From positions 1 to 47,914 of the forward strand of contig JAHFJG010000009.1 of NCBI GenBank assembly GCA_023246005.1: DNA of 47,914 nt, given 5' to 3'. A program made the position numbers and the translations under genes. Below the pieces are notes generated by a model. The model was not told the DNA's origin. It did not search any database and saw only the letters and a program-made list of their open reading frames with translations. The DNA is from Candidatus Doudnabacteria bacterium (GTDB lineage: Bacteria; Patescibacteriota; Doudnabacteria; UBA920; O2-02-FULL-48-8). How positions within the stretch are numbered: position 1 is the first letter of the stretch; every line of letters starts with the position of its first letter. Shown one piece after another: positions 35,155 to 43,657 of the stretch.

Positions 35155-36708
35155 CTACATTTTTATCAAGCCAAGTTTAACTAAGCGGGATCTAATAGCT
35201 CCTGGTTTTCTTCCAAATATATCAGCTAAATGTGTAGTTGATAAATTCTGACTAAACAACTCTCGCAATTTCTTATCTTGATCTTGATCCCAAGGCCTGT
35301 AGGCATTCGGGTGTATTTCTCTGATTTTTTCAAAAGTTTTTTTATCTATTTTGTTCTCAACTACACCTTGAACATTAAGCTTACCACCGCAACTTAGAAT
35401 AAAATTTTTCTGAATCTTTTGACATTCTTCGTTCGAAAGTTTGATCAAAGCCGCTTCAGTGAAGCTAGAATTTTCTCGAAAGATTTGATCTTGTTGTAAA
35501 ATTTCCGGATGAACCTGAAATGTCCGAGCGTTCCACCCAAACAAATGCAAGCCAGTTAGTCTACGGACACGCGAGAGCGCTACGTATCCTTGGCCGAATT
35601 CGAAAACATCCGATAAATCCATGGCCGCGGCATCCATGCTCATGCCCTGTGATTTGTGAACCGTAATGGCCCAAGCCAACCGCAATGGAAGCTGGGTGAT
35701 ACGGGCCCTGACGCTACCACCTTCTTCCGTTGTCCACTCCATAGGACCAACTTCCACTCTTCTGCCATTTCGGATTTTGACCACGGGATAGCCGCTGTCA
35801 TTATTAAATTTTTCCACAATCCCGAGTGTGCCGTTGACAAATCCTTCTTTGGGATTATTTTTCGTAAACATGACAACTGCGCCGACCTTTAACAATAATT
35901 TTTCCGGCGACAAACAGCCTTTTTTCAAGGCCTCAACCAAGGCTTTGCGGCCACGCGTGGACATTTGATAATCTTTCGACTGCCCCGATAAACGAGCCAG
36001 CATTTGGTCATTAACTCGATCAACTTCGGCGTTATGAGTAAAAAATCGCGGGATAGAATCGTCTACGTCGGCTCTGTTTGTTTTTCGATTTTTGATGTGA
36101 ACAAAGTGTTCTTCCCCAAAACTATTGCTTCGTATAGCTGAAAGTACTTTCAAAAAATCCGCATCGTCTTGGCGGTATTGTTCTGTCAGATAACAAACGA
36201 CTGCTTTAGACGACTCCCAAGCCACAGAATTATATGCAAACAAACCTAAAGATTGTTCCTGGGATTTGACAACAATAGGCGGCAACTGAAAAAAATCACC
36301 AACCAAAATCACCTGCAAGCCGCCAAAAGGTCTGGATTTATCTTTAACTTCTCGACAAACCGCCTCCACCATAGAAAGTGTTGAACCTGCAAGCATGGAA
36401 ATTTCATCAATCAAAAGCACAGAGGTACGTTCGATTCTTCTCACAATCCGTTCTGTAGACGAAATTCTATCCAAATCATATTTATCTAATCTCTCTTTGA
36501 TCCCGATCCCGCTCCAAGAATGAATGGTCATGCCGCCAATATGCGTGGCTGCAATGCCAGTGGAGGCTGTGATTGCCGGTTCAATACCGTGGCTGCGCAA
36601 GTATGCGATGTACTGATTGATCAGATAAGTTTTGCCAGCTCCCGGCTCGCCAGTTAAGAACACATTGGCGCCGGTTTTGAGAATTTCTAAGGCTTGAGTT
36701 TGGGTCAT
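35155..36708 (-). CDS. PIF1/RecD2-like helicase (start MTQTQALEILKTG)
   Basis: NVFLTGEPGAGKTYLINQYIAYLR, VLLIDEISMLAG, LRLAWAITVHKSQGMSMDAAAMDLSDVFEFGQGYVALSRVR. Confidence 0.9.
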   Translation of the reverse strand: MTQTQALEILKTGANVFLTGEPGAGKTYLINQYIAYLRSHGIEPAITASTGIAATHIGGMTIHSWSGIGIKERLDKYDLDRISSTERIVRRIERTSVLLIDEISMLAGSTLSMVEAVCREVKDKSRPFGGLQVILVGDFFQLPPIVVKSQEQSLGLFAYNSVAWESSKAVVCYLTEQYRQDDADFLKVLSAIRSNSFGEEHFVHIKNRKTNRADVDDSIPRFFTHNAEVDRVNDQMLARLSGQSKDYQMSTRGRKALVEALKKGCLSPEKLLLKVGAVVMFTKNNPKEGFVNGTLGIVEKFNNDSGYPVVKIRNGRRVEVGPMEWTTEEGGSVRARITQLPLRLAWAITVHKSQGMSMDAAAMDLSDVFEFGQGYVALSRVRRLTGLHLFGWNARTFQVHPEILQQDQIFRENSSFTEAALIKLSNEECQKIQKNFILSCGGKLNVQGVVENKIDKKTFEKIREIHPNAYRPWDQDQDKKLRELFSQNLSTTHLADIFGRKPGAIRSRLVKLGLIKM

Positions 36709-36715
36709 AAAAAAA

Positions 36716-37009
36716 TTAATGAGAAGATTTATCAATCGAAACTCGAAGTCTCGTATTGAGGCCAATAGCAACCCGATTAAGAAATTTCAGTGTCGGATTA
36801 TACGTGCCTTGTTCCAATCGAGAAATAACTGGTTGCTTGGTTCCGATTTTTTTGGCTAATTGCGTTTGGGTCAATCCCTGCTCTAATCTTTTTCTAATTA
36901 ACATTTCTACCAAAGCAAATTCTGGACCCAATTCATCATAGGCTTTCTTAAATGCCCCGTCTTTGAGCATTTCCTTTTTGAAACTTCTGTAATTTCTATA
37001 ACTTTGCAT
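36716..37009 (-). CDS. XRE-family antitoxin (HigA-like)
   Basis: IRKRLEQGLTQTQLAKKIGTKQPVISRLEQGTYNPTLKFLNRVAIGLN. Confidence 0.88.
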   Translation of the reverse strand: MQSYRNYRSFKKEMLKDGAFKKAYDELGPEFALVEMLIRKRLEQGLTQTQLAKKIGTKQPVISRLEQGTYNPTLKFLNRVAIGLNTRLRVSIDKSSH

Positions 37010-37018
37010 ATATAATAT

Positions 37019-37038
37019 ATATAACTTATAAGTTATAT
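37019..37038. promoter_or_regulatory. Palindromic operator in a promoter for the XRE antitoxin
   Basis: ATATAACTTATAAGTTATAT perfect palindrome, downstream of TTGACA on minus strand. Confidence 0.6.
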
Positions 37039-37344
37039 TCTGTCAAGCTCTTTTATTTTACTGATTGCCTTTTCTATTTCTCTCTTCGGTGTTTGCTGGG
37101 ATTTCTTGACAAATCCGCTCAACAGATAAATTTGATTTCGATAAAAACAATAAAAAATCCTGACTTCTTGCCGGCCGCTAATTCTTAATTCAAATAGCCG
37201 ATCCAAAATCTTTTTAGAATGCGGCGTCCTTAATCTATAGCCAAATTCTTCTAAAAGCTCAAGCGTCCTAGCGACCTTAGCCCTAGTCCCTGCCTCAAGA
37301 CTCAAAATGAAAACTTCAACTTCCCTACCAATATTTATTTGCAT
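37033..37344 (-). CDS. RelE/HigB-like toxin
   Basis: RTLELLEEFGYRLRTPHSKKILDRLFELRISGRQEVRIFYCFYRNQIYLLSGFVKKSQQTPKREIEKA. Confidence 0.88.
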   Translation of the reverse strand: MQINIGREVEVFILSLEAGTRAKVARTLELLEEFGYRLRTPHSKKILDRLFELRISGRQEVRIFYCFYRNQIYLLSGFVKKSQQTPKREIEKAISKIKELDRI

Positions 37345-37447
37345 GACTTTGTTGCTAAATACAAAAACGGCTTATTAAAAACTCGTCAAACGAGTCTTAT
37401 AGCCGCTCTTGGAGATATTATGCTCCCGCTCTAATTATTTTGTCAAA

Positions 37448-37747
37448 TTACACAAATTCAATTTTAAGATTTCGCTTATAAGCCTTGGCGAATTTTTCCA
37501 AAGTTTGAACAGTCACGTTTTCATTGCCGGCCTCAATTCGCGCGATATTGCTTTGCGAAGTGCCCAATTTTTTGGCAACTTGGGCTTGGGATAGCTTGGA
37601 CTTTTTCCTCATTTGCAAAAGCGCATAAGCAATTTCGAATTGGCGACCAAACTCGTCATAATATTTCTTAAAAGTTGGATCTTTCAGTTGCTCGTCCAGA
37701 TATGGTTGGAAGTCTACTAAATTTGGATGATTTTTATCGTCGTTCAT
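37448..37747 (-). CDS. XRE-family antitoxin (HigA-like)
   Basis: MRKKSKLSQAQVAKKLGTSQSNIARIEAGNENVTVQTLEKFAKAYKRNL. Confidence 0.88.
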   Translation of the reverse strand: MNDDKNHPNLVDFQPYLDEQLKDPTFKKYYDEFGRQFEIAYALLQMRKKSKLSQAQVAKKLGTSQSNIARIEAGNENVTVQTLEKFAKAYKRNLKIEFV

Positions 37748-37751
37748 ATGA

Positions 37752-38117
37752 TTACTTACGATTTAATATTTTGATTAGATTATTTTCGGCTTTAATAATT
37801 TCTGATTCTGGGATTGCTGGGGTATTTTTGAGAAAAGCGTGCAATAAGACAATATTTCTATTGATAAAAGTAAAATAAAAAATCCTGTGGCGATTGCGAG
37901 CAAAATCAACTCTCAGCTCCCTTAACTTTCCTCGAATATGCTTAGTATATGGTTCATCTAAAACGCCGTTATGCTGTCTTAAAACTTCAATATACTTTGC
38001 GACTTTAACTCGATCTTTCTCTGAAATCTGATCCAAATATTCCTGGACAGGAATTCGACCCGTCAAAATATCTTTATAAAATACTATCTTATACTCTTCA
38101 TTTTCATTATATATCAT
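37752..38117 (-). CDS. RelE/HigB-like toxin
   Basis: VQEYLDQISEKDRVKVAKYIEVLRQHNGVLDEPYTKHIRGKLRELRVDFARNRHRIFYFTFINRNIVLLHAFLKNTPAIPESEIIKAENN. Confidence 0.88.
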   Translation of the reverse strand: MIYNENEEYKIVFYKDILTGRIPVQEYLDQISEKDRVKVAKYIEVLRQHNGVLDEPYTKHIRGKLRELRVDFARNRHRIFYFTFINRNIVLLHAFLKNTPAIPESEIIKAENNLIKILNRK

Positions 38118-38133
38118 ATATGATATGGTGTCA
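38105..38133 (-). promoter_or_regulatory. TA promoter with palindromic operator between -35 and -10
   Basis: Minus strand TTGACA-CCATATCATATATGATA(17)-TATAAT; palindrome ATATCATATATGATAT 38111-38126. Confidence 0.7.
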
Positions 38134-38315
38134 ATCCCTCACCTTTTGTTTTGAGGATTCTTAAGGAAAAAGGTGAGGGATAAATACAAAAACGGCTCTT
38201 GTGAAGCCGCCTTCGGAATTATCCTAAACCCAAGCTATAAATTTGTCAACTTTTGTTTAGAAATTAGATCAATTAGGTAATTAGAAATTTTCTCGCTCCC
38301 GCTAAAATTATTTTG

Positions 38316-38822
38316 TCAAACTGAAATTTCTGATTCTTCTATTAATTTTATGGCAAGCTCGGCTGATTCTATAGTTTTTGGAATAGTATTTCTTGGATGC
38401 ATCATTTGATAATGTTCTCCGCTCCCGTCCCAAGCTCCACCAAGATCAATTTGATCAATGGCACCTTGCAGATAATCTCTTGCTTGAATTAAGGCTTTAT
38501 GAAAAGATCCGATACCGCGGAGATTCTCGATGCCGCTCAGATCATGAGTAGACAAAAAATCTTCAATTCTTTTTATTGCCACTTCAGCATTTTGGCGGAG
38601 CTGACTCAACTCACCTTCTGCTTTAGGATTATAAGGTTCAACTCTATCCTCGCCAGCCTTTCTCGCCAAAGCATTCCAAGTAGCTTCGTCACCAGTATTA
38701 CCTGTTCTTTCATTTAAACTTCGTTTGGCATCGGGAATTATCTTTGATCTCATAGCTTGCTCTGCTCTGGCGGCAGTCCAAGCTTTATCAACATCTGGAA
38801 TTCGTGTTTCTTCTTCGTTCAT
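38316..38822 (-). CDS. Hypothetical protein (168 aa)
   Basis: Hydrophilic helical ORF with own RBS context. Confidence 0.6.
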   Translation of the reverse strand: MNEEETRIPDVDKAWTAARAEQAMRSKIIPDAKRSLNERTGNTGDEATWNALARKAGEDRVEPYNPKAEGELSQLRQNAEVAIKRIEDFLSTHDLSGIENLRGIGSFHKALIQARDYLQGAIDQIDLGGAWDGSGEHYQMMHPRNTIPKTIESAELAIKLIEESEISV

Positions 38823-38875
38823 AAATTAATCATACTCTCCCTTTTGCGCTTCGTCAAAGTCCTGCGCGTCTTTAC

Positions 38876-39409
38876 TCAAATCCGGATATTTTTTAATATT
38901 TGGTTGGCGATATTTTTTGCCGATTGCTCATGGGACCAAAAAGTCTTCTCTGGCTGATACTTATTTTTCTTCCACATTCTAATATTTCGTAAAAGTCGGC
39001 TGGGTGCGATCGGCGTTCGTATCAGGGCTGATGGCTTTCGATTTTTTATCCTTCCCAACAAAACTTCTTTTGGCGCATCTAACTGGTAAAAATAAAATCT
39101 GACTTTGTATTTTTTTGCCAAAGCAGCAAAGTCAGATGGCGCAACAAAAGGCGAGCCTTTCTGTTTCCAAAATCCTTGCGTGACAATCAAATCGATACCT
39201 TGTTTAAGATACTCTTCATACATCTTAAATAAGACGGCATTTGTAATTGCATTATCCTTTTTACTGCGTTTGAAATCGGAGATAAACCATTTAATTCTAT
39301 CCATACTTAACAAAGCGGTGCGCTTTAGTTTTTTATGTACCAAATCGCCCACTGTACTTTTGCCTGATCCCATCGGACCGTCAAGGATTAAAATAAAATT
39401 CTTACTCAT
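38876..39409 (-). CDS. P-loop kinase (AAA/zeta-toxin-like)
   Basis: MSKNFILILDGPMGSGKSTVGDLVHKKLKRTALLSMDRIKWFISDFKRSKKDN. Confidence 0.82.
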   Translation of the reverse strand: MSKNFILILDGPMGSGKSTVGDLVHKKLKRTALLSMDRIKWFISDFKRSKKDNAITNAVLFKMYEEYLKQGIDLIVTQGFWKQKGSPFVAPSDFAALAKKYKVRFYFYQLDAPKEVLLGRIKNRKPSALIRTPIAPSRLLRNIRMWKKNKYQPEKTFWSHEQSAKNIANQILKNIRI

Positions 39410-41594
39410 ACTCTCCCTTTTGGGCTTTTTCAAATTCTTCTTCTTCACTCGTTTCTGATTTTTCCGCAGCGCCATAAACTTCCCGCGGCTTAGCACCTTC
39501 GCCAGGACCAATTATTCCTTTGTCTTCCATAATGTCCAAAAGTCTGGCTGCGCGGGCGTATCCTACTCGCAAGCGGCGTTGCAAAAGTGAGGCTGAAGCT
39601 TTGCCTGCATTTCGCACAATCTCAATAGCTTCTTTCACTAATATATCATCTTCGTCGTCTGAATTTTCAAACCCAGGAACATTCACTCCGCGCTGCGGTT
39701 TTTCTACAATCTGTTCATCATAAATCACGGAGCCTGATTGCTGTTTAATAAAATCAACCACGCGCTTGATTTCTTTCTCTCCGACAAATGTGCCTTGAAC
39801 GCGCTTGGGCTTAGTTAGTTCAGCTGTAACATACAACATATCGCCCATGCCCAGGAGTTTTTCAGCTCCGGCTGAATCGAGAATTGTGCGCGAATCAACT
39901 TGGCTGGCTACGGCGAATGCCATTCTGGCCGTGATATTGGCTTTAATCAAACCTGTAATAACATCCACTGATGGCCGCTGGGTAGCCACAACCAAATGAA
40001 TACCTACTGCCCGGGCCATTTGCGCCAAACGGACGATTGCTGCTTCAACATCATTTTGCGCCACGCTCATTAGGTCCGCCAGCTCGTCCACGACAACGAC
40101 CAAATATGGCAACCTCATTAAAGCGGCATTATTATATTCGCCAATGTTGCGTTTGTGCACTTCAGACAAAAGTTTGTATCGCCGATCCATTTCCGCCACA
40201 GCCCATTTGAGCGCATTCACCGCTTTTTGATGATCAATAATCACACCAGTCATCAAATGCGGCAAGCCATTATACAAATTTAGTTCCACGCGTTTCGGAT
40301 CAATAATAATAAATTTTAATTCCGAAGGAGCGGCCCGATACAGAAGACTGATTAATACAGAATTAATTGCCACTGATTTGCCAGTGCCTGTAGCGCCTGC
40401 GATCAGCAAATGCGGCATGCGGGATAAATCCGCAATCATGGGATGTCCGGCTACATCACGGCCCAAGGCAAACGCCAATTTTGATGGCTGCTCCATAAAA
40501 TTGTTGTGTCCTAGAATTTCTTTAATCCGCACGATCGCAGTTGACTTGTTCGGAATTTCAATCCCGACCAAAGCCTTGCCCGGGATTGGCAGTTCCATAC
40601 GCAAGGAGCTGGCAGCTAAGCTTAGGGCCAAATCGTTTTGCAATGATGCAATTTGAGAAAGCTTAACCCCAACCGCAGGCCGGAAAGTATATTGCGTAAC
40701 AGTCGGCCCGACATTGACTTCACCCATCTCAACTTCTATGCCAAAGTCATTCAATGTTTTTTGAATAATTGCAACGTTAGCCTCGATGTTGCCTGAATCA
40801 ACTTTGGTTTTAGAATCATCCAACAGATCCAATGGCGGGAACTTCCAGTTTTTTTCAGCCGGAGAAACCATTTTGGTTTTTTTGGCCGGAGTCAAATCGT
40901 CCATATCATTGATGAAAACTTCTGGCTTGTCTTTGGCCACAACTTTGTTTGGTTCTCCCACTGTTTCTTTCGTAAAGCCAGCATTAGCTGCGTTATTGAT
41001 CTTGAGCTTGCCAGGCCTGTTTACTGTTTCCTGATTACTGTTTACTGATCTTCTGAACAAATCAGAAAAAGAAATATTGAATGTGACTAAAAATGAAATA
41101 ATAATGCCTGCCAATAGCACCACTAAACTTGCGACAAAGCCCATCAAATGCATTAAAGGATAAGAAGCCAAAACTCCCAAATATCCCCCACCTCGCCCAT
41201 CTTTGACTAATTGAAATGCTTGGTTAACATCGCTTCGTAAAACCCACAGATGCAGAAGGCCTGTCAAAGTTAAGATCAAAAGTACGGCGCCAACATAAGC
41301 ATGGGTTGAAACCGTGGACGCTTCTTCTTCGGGTTTTTGGCGAAACAAAGCAATGGCCACAAATAAAAAAATCAAGGGCACTAAATAAACGACCCAGCCA
41401 AACGCTAATTTTAAGACTTCATTGGCCACTGCGCCAAATGGCCCGGCTAATCCAATGAGGCTTAAGGTAAATAAAATTGCTAAAACAACAAAAAACACCA
41501 TAGCCACGGTTTTTCTGGTGTCGCGTTTAAGATTCAACTGCGGGCGCTTGAATTGTGGGTAATCGTATTCGTCTTGATTTTTCTTTCGAGCCAT
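39402..41594 (-). CDS. ftsK: DNA translocase FtsK/SpoIIIE
   Basis: Four N-terminal TMs; PHLLIAGATGTGKSVAINSVLISLLYRAAPSELKFIIIDPKRVELNLYNGLPHL; C-terminal gamma domain. Confidence 0.97.
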   Translation of the reverse strand: MARKKNQDEYDYPQFKRPQLNLKRDTRKTVAMVFFVVLAILFTLSLIGLAGPFGAVANEVLKLAFGWVVYLVPLIFLFVAIALFRQKPEEEASTVSTHAYVGAVLLILTLTGLLHLWVLRSDVNQAFQLVKDGRGGGYLGVLASYPLMHLMGFVASLVVLLAGIIISFLVTFNISFSDLFRRSVNSNQETVNRPGKLKINNAANAGFTKETVGEPNKVVAKDKPEVFINDMDDLTPAKKTKMVSPAEKNWKFPPLDLLDDSKTKVDSGNIEANVAIIQKTLNDFGIEVEMGEVNVGPTVTQYTFRPAVGVKLSQIASLQNDLALSLAASSLRMELPIPGKALVGIEIPNKSTAIVRIKEILGHNNFMEQPSKLAFALGRDVAGHPMIADLSRMPHLLIAGATGTGKSVAINSVLISLLYRAAPSELKFIIIDPKRVELNLYNGLPHLMTGVIIDHQKAVNALKWAVAEMDRRYKLLSEVHKRNIGEYNNAALMRLPYLVVVVDELADLMSVAQNDVEAAIVRLAQMARAVGIHLVVATQRPSVDVITGLIKANITARMAFAVASQVDSRTILDSAGAEKLLGMGDMLYVTAELTKPKRVQGTFVGEKEIKRVVDFIKQQSGSVIYDEQIVEKPQRGVNVPGFENSDDEDDILVKEAIEIVRNAGKASASLLQRRLRVGYARAARLLDIMEDKGIIGPGEGAKPREVYGAAEKSETSEEEEFEKAQKGEYE

Positions 41595-41720
41595 GTTATC
41601 AGTGATCAGTTAACAGATATCAGATAACAAGCCTGTTAACTGTTCGCTGTTATCTATTTTATGACTTTTGCTTGTTTATTTTAGCACAAAAACGCTCAAA
41701 ACCAAAAGGCAAAAATATGA

Positions 41721-41726
41721 TATAAT
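41721..41726 (+). promoter_or_regulatory. -10 element upstream of small membrane protein gene
   Basis: TATAAT followed by AAGGAGG RBS. Confidence 0.5.
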
Positions 41727-41749
41727 TTATGCAATTAAGGAGGATCCCT

Positions 41750-41983
41750 ATGACTCGCAGACGAATCATGGTTCTCGTCGTACTTCTGGTCGTGTTGGTT
41801 CTGCTTGCCATCCCTACCGTCAATAGCTACCCTGCGGCCAGAAGCGGCCTGCTCGTAGCACTAGCTCTCTTCTTCGTCGACGCGATCGGCGACTGGATGG
41901 AATATCAGGACCTGACTGATCATCAGATCCCGTTCTGGTTTTTCCTGATCCACAAGTACTGGCAATACCAACCAGTCGGTTGA
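41750..41983 (+). CDS. Small membrane protein of unknown function
   Basis: MTRRRIMVLVVLLVVLVLLAIPTVNSYPAARSGLLVALALFFVDAIGDWMEYQDL; strong SD AAGGAGG. Confidence 0.75.
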   Translation: MTRRRIMVLVVLLVVLVLLAIPTVNSYPAARSGLLVALALFFVDAIGDWMEYQDLTDHQIPFWFFLIHKYWQYQPVG

Positions 41984-41993
41984 CGGCGGCAAT

Positions 41994-42032
41994 CCGCGAC
42001 TTCTGCCTCAACCAGACCTCGCGGCTTTTTTT
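41994..42032 (+). terminator. Rho-independent terminator
   Basis: CCGCGA...TCGCGG followed by T-run. Confidence 0.6.
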
Positions 42033-42204
42033 ATTTCAACGAAGTTGAAATAACTCCGACCGCAGCGTCGGAGTATCTTTGTCATCCCGAGCGAGCTTAT
42101 AAGGTTAAGCCAAAGCCGCGAGTCGAGGGATCCCTCTTCCAAGCTTTAGGAGGGATTCCTCCACTCCCACTCTCGAAAACCAATGAGGTCGGTCGGAATG
42201 ACAA
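42031..42204. repeat. Cluster of intergenic palindromes including GTCATCCCGAGC...GGTCGGAATGACA
   Basis: TTATTTCAACGAAGTTGAAATAA (42031-42053), CTCCGACCGCAGCGTCGGAG (42054-42073), then REP-like 42080-42204. Confidence 0.7.
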
Positions 42205-42333
42205 GAGGTTAGACCTTCTAGCGATGCAATGATGATATTATACATTTTCCGCGCGGCCGCGTGGTTTTGAATACTATCTTATTTTGGGATTTGTACTTGA
42301 TATTTATTTAGAAATTAGAGCAACTAGAAATTT

Positions 42334-43386
42334 TTACTTGATCCGCCACGCCTCTCCATCCTTCACTAGTTTACCTTTGATTTTAAACCCCGAGGCCAGT
42401 TTGTGTCCGCCACCGCCGAATGATTTGGCGATTTTCGACACATCAACTTTTTTTTGCGGCTCGCTGCGCAAACTGCCTTTCACCACTTCCCCGTCCTGGC
42501 GCAGAAGCAGAGCAAATTTGGCTTGCGGCATATTGTTAAGCAACTCGACAAATCCGTCAAGATCAGCGTCAGTGGCACCAATTTCTTTTAAATCTTCTTC
42601 AGTTAGAATCGAGAACACCATTTTCTTATCAGGATCAAACCGGGCGTTTTCCAAACCCTTGGCCCAAGCTTTAATAGCCTGGGGTCGTTTCTTGCCCATG
42701 GTCTGAAGCGCGATCTTGTCAATCCTGGCGCCTTTTTTTAAAAGTTCGGACGCGACCTTAAATGCGGCGGCTGAAGTATTGGCATGCTTGAATCCACCGG
42801 TGTCAGTAAAGATTCCGGTTAGCAGACAAGTGGCGATATCCTTAGTGATCTCGGCATCAGCAAAAGTTAAAAAATAATAAACCAATTCAGCCACAGCAGA
42901 GGTCTCGGCGTCCACGATATTGACTGTGCCAAAATTCGTGTTGTCCGGATGATGGTCAAAATTAATTATTGGCACTTTCAAGTTTTGCAGCCGTCCGCCA
43001 AAGTCGCCCGCCTGCCCGGCCGGCAGGGATCCGCCTCCGGCGGAAAATCCTGTTCGCTCGAGTTTGTTGCAACCAAAAAAAATCGCCAAATCAAAATCAA
43101 GTTCTGGAATTGTTTGCAGAACGCTTTCTGAACCAGGCAAAAAGCTTAGATTATCCGGAACAACGCCTTTAATTACCGATGTTGGATCTTTTTTTAATTG
43201 CTTCAAAAAGGACTGCATGGCTAAAACCGAACCCAAATCATCACCGTCCGGTCCTTCGTGCATGGTTAAAAATATTTTTCGGGAAGAATTGATGAGCTCT
43301 AATGTTTTTTTGAATTGTAATCTATTCTTCATAAGTCTTACGAAGCAGTTCACTAATATGCGAGGCGTATTCTTCACCGTGGTCAA
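42334..43386 (-). CDS. DHH/DHHA1 phosphoesterase (NrnA-like); native start probably internal
   Basis: IFLTMHEGPDGDDLGSVLAMQSFLK, NFDHHPDNTNFGTVNIVDAETSAVAELVYYF, FTDTGGFKH, GGGHKLASGFKI; carries in-frame SLPAGQAG insert. Confidence 0.9.
   Translation of the reverse strand: MTTVKNTPRILVNCFVRLMKNRLQFKKTLELINSSRKIFLTMHEGPDGDDLGSVLAMQSFLKQLKKDPTSVIKGVVPDNLSFLPGSESVLQTIPELDFDLAIFFGCNKLERTGFSAGGGSLPAGQAGDFGGRLQNLKVPIINFDHHPDNTNFGTVNIVDAETSAVAELVYYFLTFADAEITKDIATCLLTGIFTDTGGFKHANTSAAAFKVASELLKKGARIDKIALQTMGKKRPQAIKAWAKGLENARFDPDKKMVFSILTEEDLKEIGATDADLDGFVELLNNMPQAKFALLLRQDGEVVKGSLRSEPQKKVDVSKIAKSFGGGGHKLASGFKIKGKLVKDGEAWRIK
42995..43043. repeat. GC-rich compound palindromic repeat inserted in DHH gene
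   Basis: CCGCCAAAGTCGCCCGCCTGCCCGGCCGGCAGGGATCCGCCTCCGGCGG. Confidence 0.85.
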
Positions 43387-43654
43387 TCATAAATTTGACT
43401 CTTGGCACAAACTTCATAACCAACTTGCGGTTAAGCGAGCCTTGTAAATCAAAGAGGGTTTTTTGTAATTCAGCCAAAACCTCTTTCTGTCTGTCATCTT
43501 CGCCCATAACCGTGATCCAGACTTTGCACCATTTTAAATCCGGCGTGACTTCGACTTTGCTAATCGTGGTCAAGCTCGGCAGTTCCATTTGATTTATATA
43601 GTCTCCAACTTCCTCATGCAACAAAGCGGCAACTTTTTCTGTCCTACGACTCAT
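43322..43654 (-). CDS. rbfA: Ribosome-binding factor A
   Basis: RRTEKVAALLHEEVGDYI...LTTISKVEVTPDLKWCKVWITV...RKLVMKFVPRVKFMIDHGEEYASHISELL. Confidence 0.93.
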   Translation of the reverse strand: MSRRTEKVAALLHEEVGDYINQMELPSLTTISKVEVTPDLKWCKVWITVMGEDDRQKEVLAELQKTLFDLQGSLNRKLVMKFVPRVKFMIDHGEEYASHISELLRKTYEE

Positions 43655-43657
43655 AAA

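Noticed and set aside
42297-42335. TTTAGAAATTAGA-N-CAA-N-TAG repeats (also near 38255) as a fourth TIR family
   Set aside because: Too short and AT-rich to separate from chance; only weak partial similarity between copies.
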